Position numbers and translations under genes: made by a program
Notes under the pieces: generated by a model
Database searches by the model: none
Told to the model about the DNA's origin: nothing
The model's input: the letters and a program-made list of their open reading frames with translations, nothing else
From: Prosthecobacter sp.
GTDB taxonomy: Bacteria; Verrucomicrobiota; Verrucomicrobiia; Verrucomicrobiales; Verrucomicrobiaceae
Reading direction: 5' to 3'
NCBI RefSeq assembly: GCF_034366625.1
Contig: NZ_JAXMIH010000024.1
Span: 1 to 64,000 of the forward strand
Length of the DNA: 64,000 nucleotides
Part shown: positions 17,618 through 25,390 of the stretch, in pieces
How positions within the stretch are numbered: the stretch's first letter is position 1
Layout of the letters: each line of letters starts with the position of its first letter

Positions 17618-18229
17618 TCAGGCGGTCCTTTTGGCAAGGGTTTCAAGGGCGTCGCCGGTGACAACGACGCTGCGATAGCGGAGGAGGTGCTCGGCGTTCA
17701 CGTCATCAGCGGAGATGAGCTGGACGTTCTGGACATTGCGGCCGGCGCGGAAGGTGAGTTCATCAAAGCCTTTGCCGATGAGCAGCACGTTCTTGGCGGT
17801 GGTGAGACCGTTGACTGCGGCGATGAAGCTCTTGGTCTTGCCATCAGCGACGGCGAAATTGCTGGTGGTGAGCACTTCACCATCCAGGATGCGGGCGGTC
17901 AAAGCGGCGCGGAGGGCGAGCTTTTTGGTGCTCTTGGGGATCTTCTTCGCGTAAACGGTGGTGTTGCGTGGGCCGAAGACGACACCACCACCACTCCAAA
18001 TCGGGGAGCGCTTGCTGCCCATACGAGCATTGCCGGTGCCCTTCTGGTTCCACATTTTCTTGCCGGAACCGGAGACTTCCGAACGGTTTTTGGTGTGGGC
18101 GTTGCTTTGACGGCGGTTGGCACGGTAGGCCACCAAGGTGTCACTCAGCGCCTGGGAGCCTTTGTAGCCCTCGGTGAGTTGAATGTTCGCCTGCTTTGCG
18201 GCATCGGCTGTTAGAATGTTCGCGGACAT
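17618..18229 (-). CDS. rplD: 50S ribosomal protein L4
   Basis: A large-subunit protein whose loop lines the exit tunnel. In E. coli it also represses the S10 operon. The 203-residue product has the diagnostic KKMWNQKGTGNARMGSKRSPIWSGGG stretch around residues 55 to 85 and a C-terminal Rossmann-like half (KNVLLIGKGFDELTFRAGRNV). It lies between rplC and rplW. Confidence 0.98.
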   Translation of the reverse strand: MSANILTADAAKQANIQLTEGYKGSQALSDTLVAYRANRRQSNAHTKNRSEVSGSGKKMWNQKGTGNARMGSKRSPIWSGGGVVFGPRNTTVYAKKIPKSTKKLALRAALTARILDGEVLTTSNFAVADGKTKSFIAAVNGLTTAKNVLLIGKGFDELTFRAGRNVQNVQLISADDVNAEHLLRYRSVVVTGDALETLAKRTA

Positions 18230-18247
18230 GATTCAGTTCCTCAGAAA

Positions 18248-18940
18248 TTATTTCTTAGCTGCCTTGGTGGAGACACGTTGGACGACTACTTTTTTAGCGC
18301 CGGCCTTCTTGCCAGGACGCACCACAACGATGCTGCCGGTGTTCCCAGGAAGCGCGCCACCGATGAGCAGCACGCCTTCTTCAGGACGGCTCTGCACGAC
18401 AACGAGATTCTGCACTGTGCGGCGGGAGACGCCGTCATGGCCGGGCATCTTCTGATTCTTCCAGACGAGACCGGGGGTAAGACGGCAACCGATGGAACCA
18501 GGACGACGATGCATCATGTGACCGTGCGTGGCAGGCTGGCCGGCGAAACCGTGGCGCTTCACAACGCCCTGGAAACCCTTGCCCTTGGTGGTGCCGATCA
18601 CATCGACGACCTGGCCGTTGGTGAACAGGCTGGCGTCGAGCTTGAAATCTTCCGCAGGCAGCTTGTCGTCGCCGGTGAGGCGGAATTCTTTGACGATGCG
18701 CTTGGCGGTGGTGCAACCATGCTTCTTGAAATGACCGAGCAGCGGCTTGCTGACACGGGATTCTTTAAGCTGGTCGCCATAACCGATCTGCACAGCGCTG
18801 TACTTGTCTTTGCCGTCGCTGCGCTTCACCTGAAGAATGGTGTTGCCGCTGACATCGACCACAGTGACTGCCACGGCATCGCCTTTGGCGTCATAGACCT
18901 TGGTCATTCCTAGTTTTTTGCCGATCAATCCGAGACTCAT
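18248..18940 (-). CDS. rplC: 50S ribosomal protein L3
   Basis: Binds near the 3' end of 23S rRNA and helps start large-subunit assembly. The 230-residue protein starts MSLGLIGKKLGMTKVYDAKGD and contains the L3 loop GFQGVVKRHGFAGQPATHGHMMHRRPGSIG across residues about 125 to 155. An Ala/Lys tail ends the protein (VSTKAAKK). It follows rpsJ. Confidence 0.98.
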   Translation of the reverse strand: MSLGLIGKKLGMTKVYDAKGDAVAVTVVDVSGNTILQVKRSDGKDKYSAVQIGYGDQLKESRVSKPLLGHFKKHGCTTAKRIVKEFRLTGDDKLPAEDFKLDASLFTNGQVVDVIGTTKGKGFQGVVKRHGFAGQPATHGHMMHRRPGSIGCRLTPGLVWKNQKMPGHDGVSRRTVQNLVVVQSRPEEGVLLIGGALPGNTGSIVVVRPGKKAGAKKVVVQRVSTKAAKK

Positions 18941-18975
18941 GAGTGTGTCCTCCTGGGGTAAAATGGGTGGCCGTG

Positions 18976-19284
18976 TTAGATCTTGATCGTGATGTCCACA
19001 CCAGATGGGAGGTTGAGCTTCTTCAGCTCGTCCACGGTGCGGGATGTGGGATCGACGATGTCCAGCAGCCGCTTGTGCGTGCGGATTTCGAACTGGTCCA
19101 TCGACTTCTTATCGACGTGCGGGGAACGGTTCACAGTGAACTTCTCGATGCGGGTGGGCAACGGGATGGGGCCTGCGACGCGGGCGCCGGTGCGCTTCGC
19201 GGTTTCGACAATATCGGCAGTGCTCTTGTCGAGCACGCGGTAGTCATACGCGCGGAGGCGGATTCTGATGCGTTGATTAGTCAT
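18976..19284 (-). CDS. rpsJ: 30S ribosomal protein S10
   Basis: A 102-residue small-subunit head protein that also acts as NusE in antitermination complexes. It starts [21 protein letters not shown] and has [26 protein letters not shown], the S10 signature. It normally begins the S10 operon, but here it follows fusA by only 39 nt, so str and S10 genes form one unit without tuf between them. Confidence 0.99.
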   Translation of the reverse strand: MTNQRIRIRLRAYDYRVLDKSTADIVETAKRTGARVAGPIPLPTRIEKFTVNRSPHVDKKSMDQFEIRTHKRLLDIVDPTSRTVDELKKLNLPSGVDITIKI

Positions 19285-19323
19285 GACGATGATCCGTGGG
19301 TGAGTGGGTTCAATCCGCTGAGG

Positions 19324-21474
19324 TTAAGATTTGCCGCCTCCGCGCTGTTCGACGATCGTCTCGACGATCTGTGACGGCACTTGTTCGAAGTGTGAGGGCT
19401 GCATCGAGTAGCTGGCGCGGCCGGAGGAAAGGGTGCGGATGGCAGTGGAGTAGCCGAACATTTCGGCCAGGGGCACTTCAGCGCGCAGGATGGCGGTGGC
19501 ACCGCGCATGTCCATGCCCTGAATCTTGCCGCGGCGGCGGTTCAAGTCGCCAAGAATATCGCCCTGGTAATCTTCTGGCGTGGAGGCTTCCACGGCCATG
19601 ATCGGCTCAAGCAGGATGCACTTGGCTTTCTTGAGCGCGTCTTTCACGGCGAAGATACCAGCCATTTTGAAGGCGTTTTCGTTGGAATCGACTTCATGGC
19701 TGGAACCATCCACGAGATCGATCTGCATGTCGATCACCGGGTAACCGGCGATGATGCCGTTGAGCGCTGCTTCAATGCAGCCGTTCTTGGCCGGATTGAT
19801 GAATTCTTTCGGGATGGTGCCGCCGACGACTTTGTTTTCAACCACGATGCCGGAACCTTTTTCGCCAGGGCGAATTTTGACCACAACGTGGCCGTATTGA
19901 CCGCGACCACCGGACTGCTTGACGAGCTTGCCTTCGCCATCCGCCGGGATGGTGAGCGTCTCGCGGTAGGCGATCTGCGGCTTGCCGGTGTTGGTTTCGA
20001 CCTTGTGCTCGCGCTTGAGGCGGTCGCAGAGAATTTCGAGGTGCAGTTCGCCCATGCCGGCGATGATGACCTGGCCGGTTTCTTCGTCGGTCTTGACGAA
20101 GAAGGTCGGATCTTCTTCGGAGAGGCGCTGCAGGGCATTGCCCATCTTTTCCTGGTCGCCCTTGGTCTTTGGCTCAACAGCCATCGAGATAACGGGTTCT
20201 GGGAAGGTTGGAGGCTCGAGCAGGATGTCGAGGTCTTCGTCGCAGAAGGTATCGCCTGTGCGCACATCCTTCACACCCACGAGGGCGGCGATATCGCCGG
20301 AGTAGCAACAATCAATGTCCTTGTGAACGCTGGCCTGAATCTGAATCAAGCGGCCCACGCGCTCGGATTTGCGGGTGCGGGGATTGTAGATCGTGTCGCC
20401 TTTTCTGACGCAGCCGGAATACACACGGAAGAACACGAGGCGGCCAAATTTGTCGGACCAGAGCTTGAAGCCAAGGGCGCAGAATTTGCCATTATCGTCT
20501 GGCAGCGCTTCGACCTTCACTTCAGGATCATCCACAAGCTGACCCGTCTGGGGCTGAATATCGAGCGGCCCTGGGAGATAGTCGATCACAGCATCGATCA
20601 GATACTGCACGCCCTTGTTTTTGAAGGCGGAACCACCGGCCATCGGAATGATCTTGTTGGCGATCACCGTGCGGCGAAGGGCTTCTTTCACTTCCCGAAT
20701 CGTGATCGGCTTCTCTTCAAGGAACATCATGCCGAGTTCTTCGTCATGATTGCAAATCTCAGCAACGAGGCCGTCGTAGTTTTCCTTGGCCTTCTTGATT
20801 TCGTCGCCTTCCAGGTCACGCACCGTGTAGGAAGAGCCAAACTTTTCGTCATCGTTATAGATGATCGCCTTTTGGTTCACCACGTCGATCTGACCAATGA
20901 GATTTTCTTCGGCACCGATCGGAATCAGGATCGGCCAGGCATTCGCACCCAGCTTTTTGCGCACGTCATTCACCACATTGTCGAAATTGGCGCCCGTGCG
21001 GTCCATCTTGTTCACGAAGGCGATGCGAGGAACGCTGTATTTCTCAGCCTGACGATACACCGTCTCAGACTGCGGCTGGACGCCGGCCACACCGCAAAGC
21101 ACAAAGATCGCGCCGTCAAGCACACGGAGGGAACGTTCCACTTCAGCGGTGAAGTCCACGTGTCCGGGGGTGTCGATGATGTTGACGCGAATGTCTTCCA
21201 ATTCGCGCAGCTTGAAGATGCCCTCTTCCTTGAGCTGCTTCCAGCGTGCGGTCACAGCAGCAGAAGTGATGGTGATACCACGCTCTTTTTCCTGCTCCAT
21301 CCAGTCGGTGGTCGCAGCACCGTCATGCACCTCGCCGATCTTGTGGATCATGCCGGTGTAGAAGAGAATACGCTCGGTCAGGGTCGTCTTGCCCGCGTCA
21401 ATATGCGCGCAGATCCCGATATTCCGGGTGCGCTCAAGAGGGTATTCGCGGTTGGGGGAGTTGGGGTTAGCCAT
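19324..21474 (-). CDS. fusA: Translation elongation factor G
   Basis: The GTPase that drives ribosomal translocation. The 716-residue protein has G1 (AHIDAGKTTLTERIL), G3 (DTPGHVDFT) and G4 (NKMDRTGA), domain IV (QSGGRGQYGHVVVKIRPG) and the C-terminal domain V with FGYSTAIRTLSSGRASYSM. All key GTPase residues are present. It follows rpsG and precedes rpsJ; the tuf gene that commonly follows fusA is missing. Confidence 0.99.
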   Translation of the reverse strand: MANPNSPNREYPLERTRNIGICAHIDAGKTTLTERILFYTGMIHKIGEVHDGAATTDWMEQEKERGITITSAAVTARWKQLKEEGIFKLRELEDIRVNIIDTPGHVDFTAEVERSLRVLDGAIFVLCGVAGVQPQSETVYRQAEKYSVPRIAFVNKMDRTGANFDNVVNDVRKKLGANAWPILIPIGAEENLIGQIDVVNQKAIIYNDDEKFGSSYTVRDLEGDEIKKAKENYDGLVAEICNHDEELGMMFLEEKPITIREVKEALRRTVIANKIIPMAGGSAFKNKGVQYLIDAVIDYLPGPLDIQPQTGQLVDDPEVKVEALPDDNGKFCALGFKLWSDKFGRLVFFRVYSGCVRKGDTIYNPRTRKSERVGRLIQIQASVHKDIDCCYSGDIAALVGVKDVRTGDTFCDEDLDILLEPPTFPEPVISMAVEPKTKGDQEKMGNALQRLSEEDPTFFVKTDEETGQVIIAGMGELHLEILCDRLKREHKVETNTGKPQIAYRETLTIPADGEGKLVKQSGGRGQYGHVVVKIRPGEKGSGIVVENKVVGGTIPKEFINPAKNGCIEAALNGIIAGYPVIDMQIDLVDGSSHEVDSNENAFKMAGIFAVKDALKKAKCILLEPIMAVEASTPEDYQGDILGDLNRRRGKIQGMDMRGATAILRAEVPLAEMFGYSTAIRTLSSGRASYSMQPSHFEQVPSQIVETIVEQRGGGKS

Positions 21475-21522
21475 GGAACAAAATTGACGTGAAATGGACG
21501 GGAAATCGTGATGAGAGACGGC

Positions 21523-21996
21523 TTAGAAGCGGAAGTGAGCGAACGCACGGTTGGCCTGCGCCTGCTTGTGAACGTCGTCCCGCTTGCGGACGGCATTCCC
21601 CTGCCCTTGTGCGGCATCCTTCAGCTCATTCGCCAGGGCGCGGTGCATGGCCTGGCCTTTGCGGCCACGGGCAAAACCAACAATCCAGCGCATGGCCAGG
21701 GACTCCTGACGACGAGGGGAAACTTCCAGCGGCACCTGATAGGTGGCACCACCGACGCGGCGGGCTTTGACTTCCACGCGTGGCTTGGTGTTCTCAATGG
21801 CGCGATTGAAGAGCTCCAGCGGATCGACGCTGTCCGTCTTGTCATTGAGCTGTTCGATGGCTGTATAGACAATGCGCTCGGCGAGCGACTTCTTGCCATC
21901 CAGCATGATGTTGCTGATGAGGGCGGCGACCAGTTCGCTATCGTAGCGGCTATCCTTGCGAACCTCTTTGTTATAAACGCGTTTTCTGCGGGCCAT
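21523..21996 (-). CDS. rpsG: 30S ribosomal protein S7
   Basis: Organises the 3' major domain of 16S rRNA; in E. coli it represses str operon translation. The 157-residue product starts MARRKRVYNKEVRKDSRYDSELV and has the S7 signature LFNRAIENTKPRVEVKARRVGGATYQVPLEV with SLAMRWIV. It lies between rpsL and fusA. Confidence 0.99.
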   Translation of the reverse strand: MARRKRVYNKEVRKDSRYDSELVAALISNIMLDGKKSLAERIVYTAIEQLNDKTDSVDPLELFNRAIENTKPRVEVKARRVGGATYQVPLEVSPRRQESLAMRWIVGFARGRKGQAMHRALANELKDAAQGQGNAVRKRDDVHKQAQANRAFAHFRF

Positions 21997-22030
21997 GACG
22001 TGGTGAGATGGAGGGTGAAATCAGCGGGAA

Positions 22031-22435
22031 TTACTTCTTCTTCGCGGCAACGGCGGCGGCACCGGCCTTCGGACGTTTCGCACCGTATTTGGAACGGCCG
22101 CGACGACGAGCGTCAACTCCAAGGCAGTCCAGCGTGCCGCGCACGATGTGGTAACGCACACCCGGCAAATCCTTCACACGTCCGCCACGCACGAGAACAA
22201 TGCTGTGCTCCTGGAGGTTGTGACCTTCGCCGCCGATGTAGGCGATGACTTCATAGCCGTTGGTCAGGCGTACCTTGGCCACCTTGCGCAAGGCCGAGTT
22301 CGGTTTCTTGGGCGTGCGGGTCATCACCTGGAGGCAAACGCCACGACGCTGCGGGCACTTGGCAAGCGCGGGTGACTTCGACTTTACCGCCTTGTCTTTG
22401 CGGCCGTGTCTGACGAGTTGATTGATGGTGGGCAT
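22031..22435 (-). CDS. rpsL: 30S ribosomal protein S12
   Basis: A decoding-centre protein that sets accuracy. The 134-residue product starts [15 protein letters not shown] and has [23 protein letters not shown] with the lysine that streptomycin-resistance mutations change, and [18 protein letters not shown]. The C-terminal KK-rich tail is slightly longer than in E. coli. It is the first gene of the long ribosomal unit, preceded by a leader with strong secondary structure. Confidence 0.99.
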   Translation of the reverse strand: MPTINQLVRHGRKDKAVKSKSPALAKCPQRRGVCLQVMTRTPKKPNSALRKVAKVRLTNGYEVIAYIGGEGHNLQEHSIVLVRGGRVKDLPGVRYHIVRGTLDCLGVDARRRGRSKYGAKRPKAGAAAVAAKKK

Positions 22436-22463
22436 GGTGTGAAAGAGCTGTGATCCTTGGCTT

Positions 22464-22543
22464 TTATTGGAGCCGGTTTCGGAAGACAGCGCGCCATGCT
22501 CACAATGAGCACGCGCAGACTTTTCCGGTTCTGGCTCCGATAA
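22464..22543 (-). promoter_or_regulatory. Large dyad structure in the rpsL leader
   Basis: An 80-nt nested inverted repeat. Outer arm 22464-22474 pairs with 22533-22543 (11 bp, one G-U type). A second helix joins CGGAA near 22480 to TTCCG near 22523. GCGCG (22489-22493) pairs with CGCGC (22512-22516). The tip is TGCTCA-CAA-TGAGCA (22497-22511). The structure ends about 28 nt before the rpsL ATG. It could be a ribosomal-protein feedback site or other leader RNA; its position on the mRNA assumes a promoter further upstream, which I could not define with confidence. Confidence 0.55.
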
Positions 22544-22545
22544 TG

Positions 22546-22567
22546 AAGGCCCTCCGTGGAGGGCCTT
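22546..22567 (-). promoter_or_regulatory. Perfect 10-bp hairpin upstream of the rpsL leader structure
   Basis: AAGGCCCTCC (22546-22555) and GGAGGGCCTT (22558-22567) are perfect complements separated by 2 nt. It lies next to the larger leader dyad. There is no T-run on either side, so it is not a standard terminator. It may stack on the larger structure or act as an attenuator element; this is inferred. Confidence 0.5.
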
Positions 22568-22866
22568 GATCTACCAGCTTCACGAAGGAGGCTGGGCCTT
22601 GGGAGCGCGCATTCTGGCGATTCCCTCTGCTCTCGCAAGCAGTATTTCAGGGTTTTTGAAATAATTTCTCCCTGCTTTCCAGGCAAATCTGAAAATAGCC
22701 GGCCAGCCAGTGATCCGCTCAGCGGATGACCTTTCTCGAAATTATCACAAACCCATGCCCAGACACTTGGGAGAACCCGGGCAAATTTGACCTCTATTCT
22801 CTACCAGCAACTCCCAGTAGATGCGTGCGTTTGCTTCGTGGCCAGTTCCCGCCACTGTCTTGCCTC
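22568..22866. other. Divergent intergenic stretch, promoters expected but not resolved
   Basis: This gap separates the start of the ribosomal unit (minus) from an exported-protein gene (plus), so at least two promoters should lie here. A weak minus-strand pair (TTGCCT, 17 nt, TATTTC) near 22649 to 22686 is the best I can see and is not convincing. No RNA gene or further ORF with support was found. Confidence 0.4.
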
Positions 22867-23490
22867 ATGCGCACGCTTCTCTGCCTCCTTCTCCTCGCCG
22901 CGAATGCTCTGCACGCACAGCAACCCGCCAAGACGGAACGCAAGCTCGAAACCCTGCTGCTCATGCCGGAGCCGAAGGCGATGCGCACTGCTCTTTCCAT
23001 CGTACCAGCAGGCGCGAAGCAGACCGTACTCACGCCGTATCGCGAATCCGCCGTGTCACCGAGCGGAATCGAGCCGTACTCGCAGGCCTCCTTCGCCAAA
23101 CTCGGCCTGAGCGTCGAAACCTTCGCCCAGCGAGCCAAAACCGCCGCTGACAAGCGCCTGACGCAGATGCAGCCCGAATTGAAAAAGGGAGCGGACGGCA
23201 AGATCGCCTATGCCGTCTATCGCGGTGAGTCGCCCCTGTTCCCCACCCTGCTCAGCGCTCCTTCCCTGCCGAAGATTTTCGAGGAGCTGTTCGGCAAAGA
23301 AATCTGGGTCGCCATGCCGGACCGCCACGCTCTCTACGTCTTCCCCGCCCGGTCTGACATTCTCCAGGAATTCACCGCCGACCTCGCTGAACGCTATACC
23401 AGTGATCCCTTTGCCGCGAGCTGCGAGGTGTTTTCAATCAAGACAGGCGAAGAACCGCGTGTGGTGGCGACGTTTGCGGGTGAGGAGTGA
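22867..23490 (+). CDS. Exported protein of unknown function
   Basis: ATG 22867 gives a 207-residue protein with a clean signal peptide (MRTLLCLLLLAANALHAQ); an upstream ATG at 22726 would add 47 residues with no signal-like character and is rejected. The mature part is mixed alpha/beta, with segments such as KIAYAVYRGESPLFPTLL, FGKEIWVAMPDRHALYVFP and FAASCEVFSIKTGEEPRVV. The MPDR segment faintly recalls DUF1444-type proteins, but I would not assign it. It is divergent from rpsL and may stand alone. Probably periplasmic. Confidence 0.75.
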   Translation: MRTLLCLLLLAANALHAQQPAKTERKLETLLLMPEPKAMRTALSIVPAGAKQTVLTPYRESAVSPSGIEPYSQASFAKLGLSVETFAQRAKTAADKRLTQMQPELKKGADGKIAYAVYRGESPLFPTLLSAPSLPKIFEELFGKEIWVAMPDRHALYVFPARSDILQEFTADLAERYTSDPFAASCEVFSIKTGEEPRVVATFAGEE

Positions 23491-23573
23491 AGCCACCTTT
23501 ATCATGCTCGACATGAGCGGTTTTCATTCAATGGTTCGGATCCCCCTATCCGTTTCTCTCTTGTGTCCCTCCC

Positions 23574-23966
23574 ATGAAAACATTCCTACTCCTCTCCATC
23601 CTGGGTTTATCGTCGTTGTGCTTGGGTGAGCCAGCCCCACCGGCAGCGTCGAAGAAGGAGGCTGCCAAGACTCCCCCTGCGGCCCCGAAGAAGGGTGGCA
23701 CGACGGTGGATGTGCGGGCGTTCCTGATCGGCACGAAATGGTCGTGGCGCAATGTGAGTGCCGGGGTGCCAGACCGTGAATGCATATTCATGGACGATGG
23801 CACTTTCCGGCATCCCCACTTCGTCGCCAAGTTTACTGTCAAAGACCCGCATGTGGTGGTACTGACAAAAAAGGGCGGGAAGGCAGTGCTGACTTTCGAC
23901 ACAGACTTCAAGACATTCGAAGCCATCGATTTCAACAACGTGCGGATCACGGGCAGCAGACTGTAA
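23574..23966 (+). CDS. Small exported protein of unknown function
   Basis: A 130-residue product with a signal peptide (MKTFLLLSILGLSSLCLG), an Ala/Pro/Lys linker (residues about 20 to 42) and one compact domain (FLIGTKWSWRN, ECIFMDDGTFRHPHF, VVVLTKKGGKAVLTFDTDF, FEAIDFNNVRITGSRL). The pattern resembles small lipocalin- or META-like beta barrels in which a stored property of a molecule is compared (a W near the start, repeated strands), but no family can be fixed. Short spacing to the previous exported gene suggests possible co-expression. Confidence 0.75.
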   Translation: MKTFLLLSILGLSSLCLGEPAPPAASKKEAAKTPPAAPKKGGTTVDVRAFLIGTKWSWRNVSAGVPDRECIFMDDGTFRHPHFVAKFTVKDPHVVVLTKKGGKAVLTFDTDFKTFEAIDFNNVRITGSRL

Positions 23967-24053
23967 GGCTAGGAACGTCAGCACCCACTTCGCCCGATGC
24001 TACGTTCACGCTGCATCCGATCAAGGAGAACCGTGACTGCGGTATTTGCCTCC

Positions 24054-24605
24054 TCACGGCCCATCGAACACCACGACATCATCACCGTCTTTGGCTGCGC
24101 CCTTTTTGTGCTCCAGTCCTTCGGCCCGACGGCGACGAGCTTCAGCGAAGAATTCTTTGAGGATGGCAACGCAGTCGGCATTGAGCACACCAGGAGTGAT
24201 TTCGCAGCGATGGTTGAGGTTGGGGGCTTGGAGGAGGTTCCAGTAGCCGCCGGCGGCGCCACCTTTGACATCGGGGCAGCCGAAGATGACGCGGCGGACG
24301 CGGCAGTGGATGATGGCACCGGCACACATCGGGCAGGGCTCCTTGGTGACATAGAGATCGCATTCGTTGAGCCGCCAGTCGCCCAGGGCGCTCTCAGCCT
24401 GGGTGAGGGCGAGCATTTCGGCATGAGCGGTGGCGTCCTTGAGGGTCTCTACCTGGTTCCAGGCGCGGCCGATGACGTTCCCTTGATGCACGATGATGGC
24501 TCCAATGGGCACTTCATCCTGTTTGGCGGCCTTGCGGGCCTGCCGCAGCGCCTCGCGCATGAAATGCTCGTCGTCGAAGGGGTTGATGATGAGGGTATCG
24601 GCCAC
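24054..24605 (-). CDS. tadA: tRNA-specific adenosine deaminase
   Basis: Converts adenosine to inosine at the wobble position of tRNA-Arg. The zinc site and catalytic glutamate are present (ATAHAEMLAL), with the two cysteines in KEPCPMCAGAIIH. GAIIVHQGNVIGRAWNQVE is also typical. The start is GTG 24605; a later ATG at residue 16 is possible. At 183 residues it has a C-terminal extension beyond the core, ending in a charged tail (KKGAAKDGDDVVVFDGP). It is divergent from rpe. Confidence 0.93.
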   Translation of the reverse strand: MADTLIINPFDDEHFMREALRQARKAAKQDEVPIGAIIVHQGNVIGRAWNQVETLKDATAHAEMLALTQAESALGDWRLNECDLYVTKEPCPMCAGAIIHCRVRRVIFGCPDVKGGAAGGYWNLLQAPNLNHRCEITPGVLNADCVAILKEFFAEARRRRAEGLEHKKGAAKDGDDVVVFDGP

Positions 24606-24633
24606 GCGGGTTTATAAACGGCTGCGCGGCCAA

Positions 24634-24668
24634 CTCAAACCTTGAACTTTGAACCTTGAACCTTATCT
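24634..24668 (+). repeat. Heptamer tandem repeat tract C, 5' of rpe
   Basis: Five 7-nt units in phase: CTCAAAC, CTTGAAC, TTTGAAC, CTTGAAC and a decayed CTTATCT. The tract ends 6 nt before the rpe ATG. Four of the seven positions are nearly invariant in the first four units. Confidence 0.75.
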
Positions 24669-24674
24669 CAGGGC

Positions 24675-25349
24675 ATGGATCACACGACCGACCTCATTCT
24701 CCCGTCCCTGCTGGCCTCCGACTGGTCAAAAATCGACGCCGAAGTGAAACGCGCCTCAAACGCCGGGGCACAGTGGCTTCACCTGGACGTGATGGACGGG
24801 GCGTTCGTCGATAACATCTCCTTCGGTCCGCAGATGGTACAGACGGTGCGCAAGGTGACGGACCTGTACCTGGACGTGCATCTCATGATTCACCGGGCGG
24901 ACCATTATCTGGAACGGTTCATCAAAGCGGGTGCGAACAACATCACAATCCACGTCGAAGCAAACTACGACACCTCGGTGGCGGAGACTTTGCAGCGTAT
25001 CCGGGCCGCCGGTTTGCACTGCGGCATCGCGCTGCACCCAAGCACGCCGTTTGAGGCGGCGCTGCCGTTTGTGAAGGACATCGACCTGCTGCTGGTGATG
25101 ACCGTGGTGCCCGGATTTGGCGGGCAGCCCTTCATGGAGAAGGAAACAATGCCAAAGCTGGCTGCCGCACGCGATTACCGCGATGCGCACGGTTTGAAGT
25201 TCCACCTGGAGGTGGATGGCGGCATCTACACGAATACCGCGCCGATTGCGAAGCAGAACGGCGCGAACTTGTTCGTCTGCGGCACGTCATCATTCGGACC
25301 ACCGGACATGAATCAGTCGATGCGCGATCTGGCGGCGTCCGTGGCCTGA
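24675..25349 (+). CDS. rpe: Ribulose-phosphate 3-epimerase
   Basis: Interconverts ribulose-5-phosphate and xylulose-5-phosphate in the pentose phosphate pathway. This 224-residue TIM barrel has the family motifs LPSLLASDWSKIDAEV, WLHLDVMDGAFVDNISFGP, LDVHLMIHRADHY, VMTVVPGFGGQPFM and LEVDGGI, with the metal-binding His and Asp residues. It ends at a hairpin shared with convergent infC. Confidence 0.95.
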   Translation: MDHTTDLILPSLLASDWSKIDAEVKRASNAGAQWLHLDVMDGAFVDNISFGPQMVQTVRKVTDLYLDVHLMIHRADHYLERFIKAGANNITIHVEANYDTSVAETLQRIRAAGLHCGIALHPSTPFEAALPFVKDIDLLLVMTVVPGFGGQPFMEKETMPKLAAARDYRDAHGLKFHLEVDGGIYTNTAPIAKQNGANLFVCGTSSFGPPDMNQSMRDLAASVA

Positions 25350-25356
25350 AATGAGA

Positions 25357-25383
25357 AAGGGCAGGAGATGAACTCCTGCCCTT
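25357..25383. terminator. Bidirectional terminator-like hairpin between rpe and infC
   Basis: AAGGGCAGGAG (25357-25367) is perfectly complementary to CTCCTGCCCTT (25373-25383) with a 5-nt loop. It lies in the 41-nt gap between convergent rpe and infC. The following T-runs are weak (AATTTTAT on the plus side), so efficiency is uncertain. Confidence 0.7.
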
Positions 25384-25390
25384 CGTAATT

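Noticed and set aside
19696-21492. Open frame of about 598 codons on the plus strand
   Set aside because: Complement of fusA; composition is a codon-bias artefact and EF-G motifs are complete on the other strand.
22546-22567. Rho-independent terminator
   Set aside because: Perfect stem but no T-run on either strand; kept only as a leader hairpin.
22384-22686. Minus-strand ORF of 100 codons over the rpsL leader
   Set aside because: Overlaps the start of rpsL out of frame and runs through the structured leader; no family resemblance.
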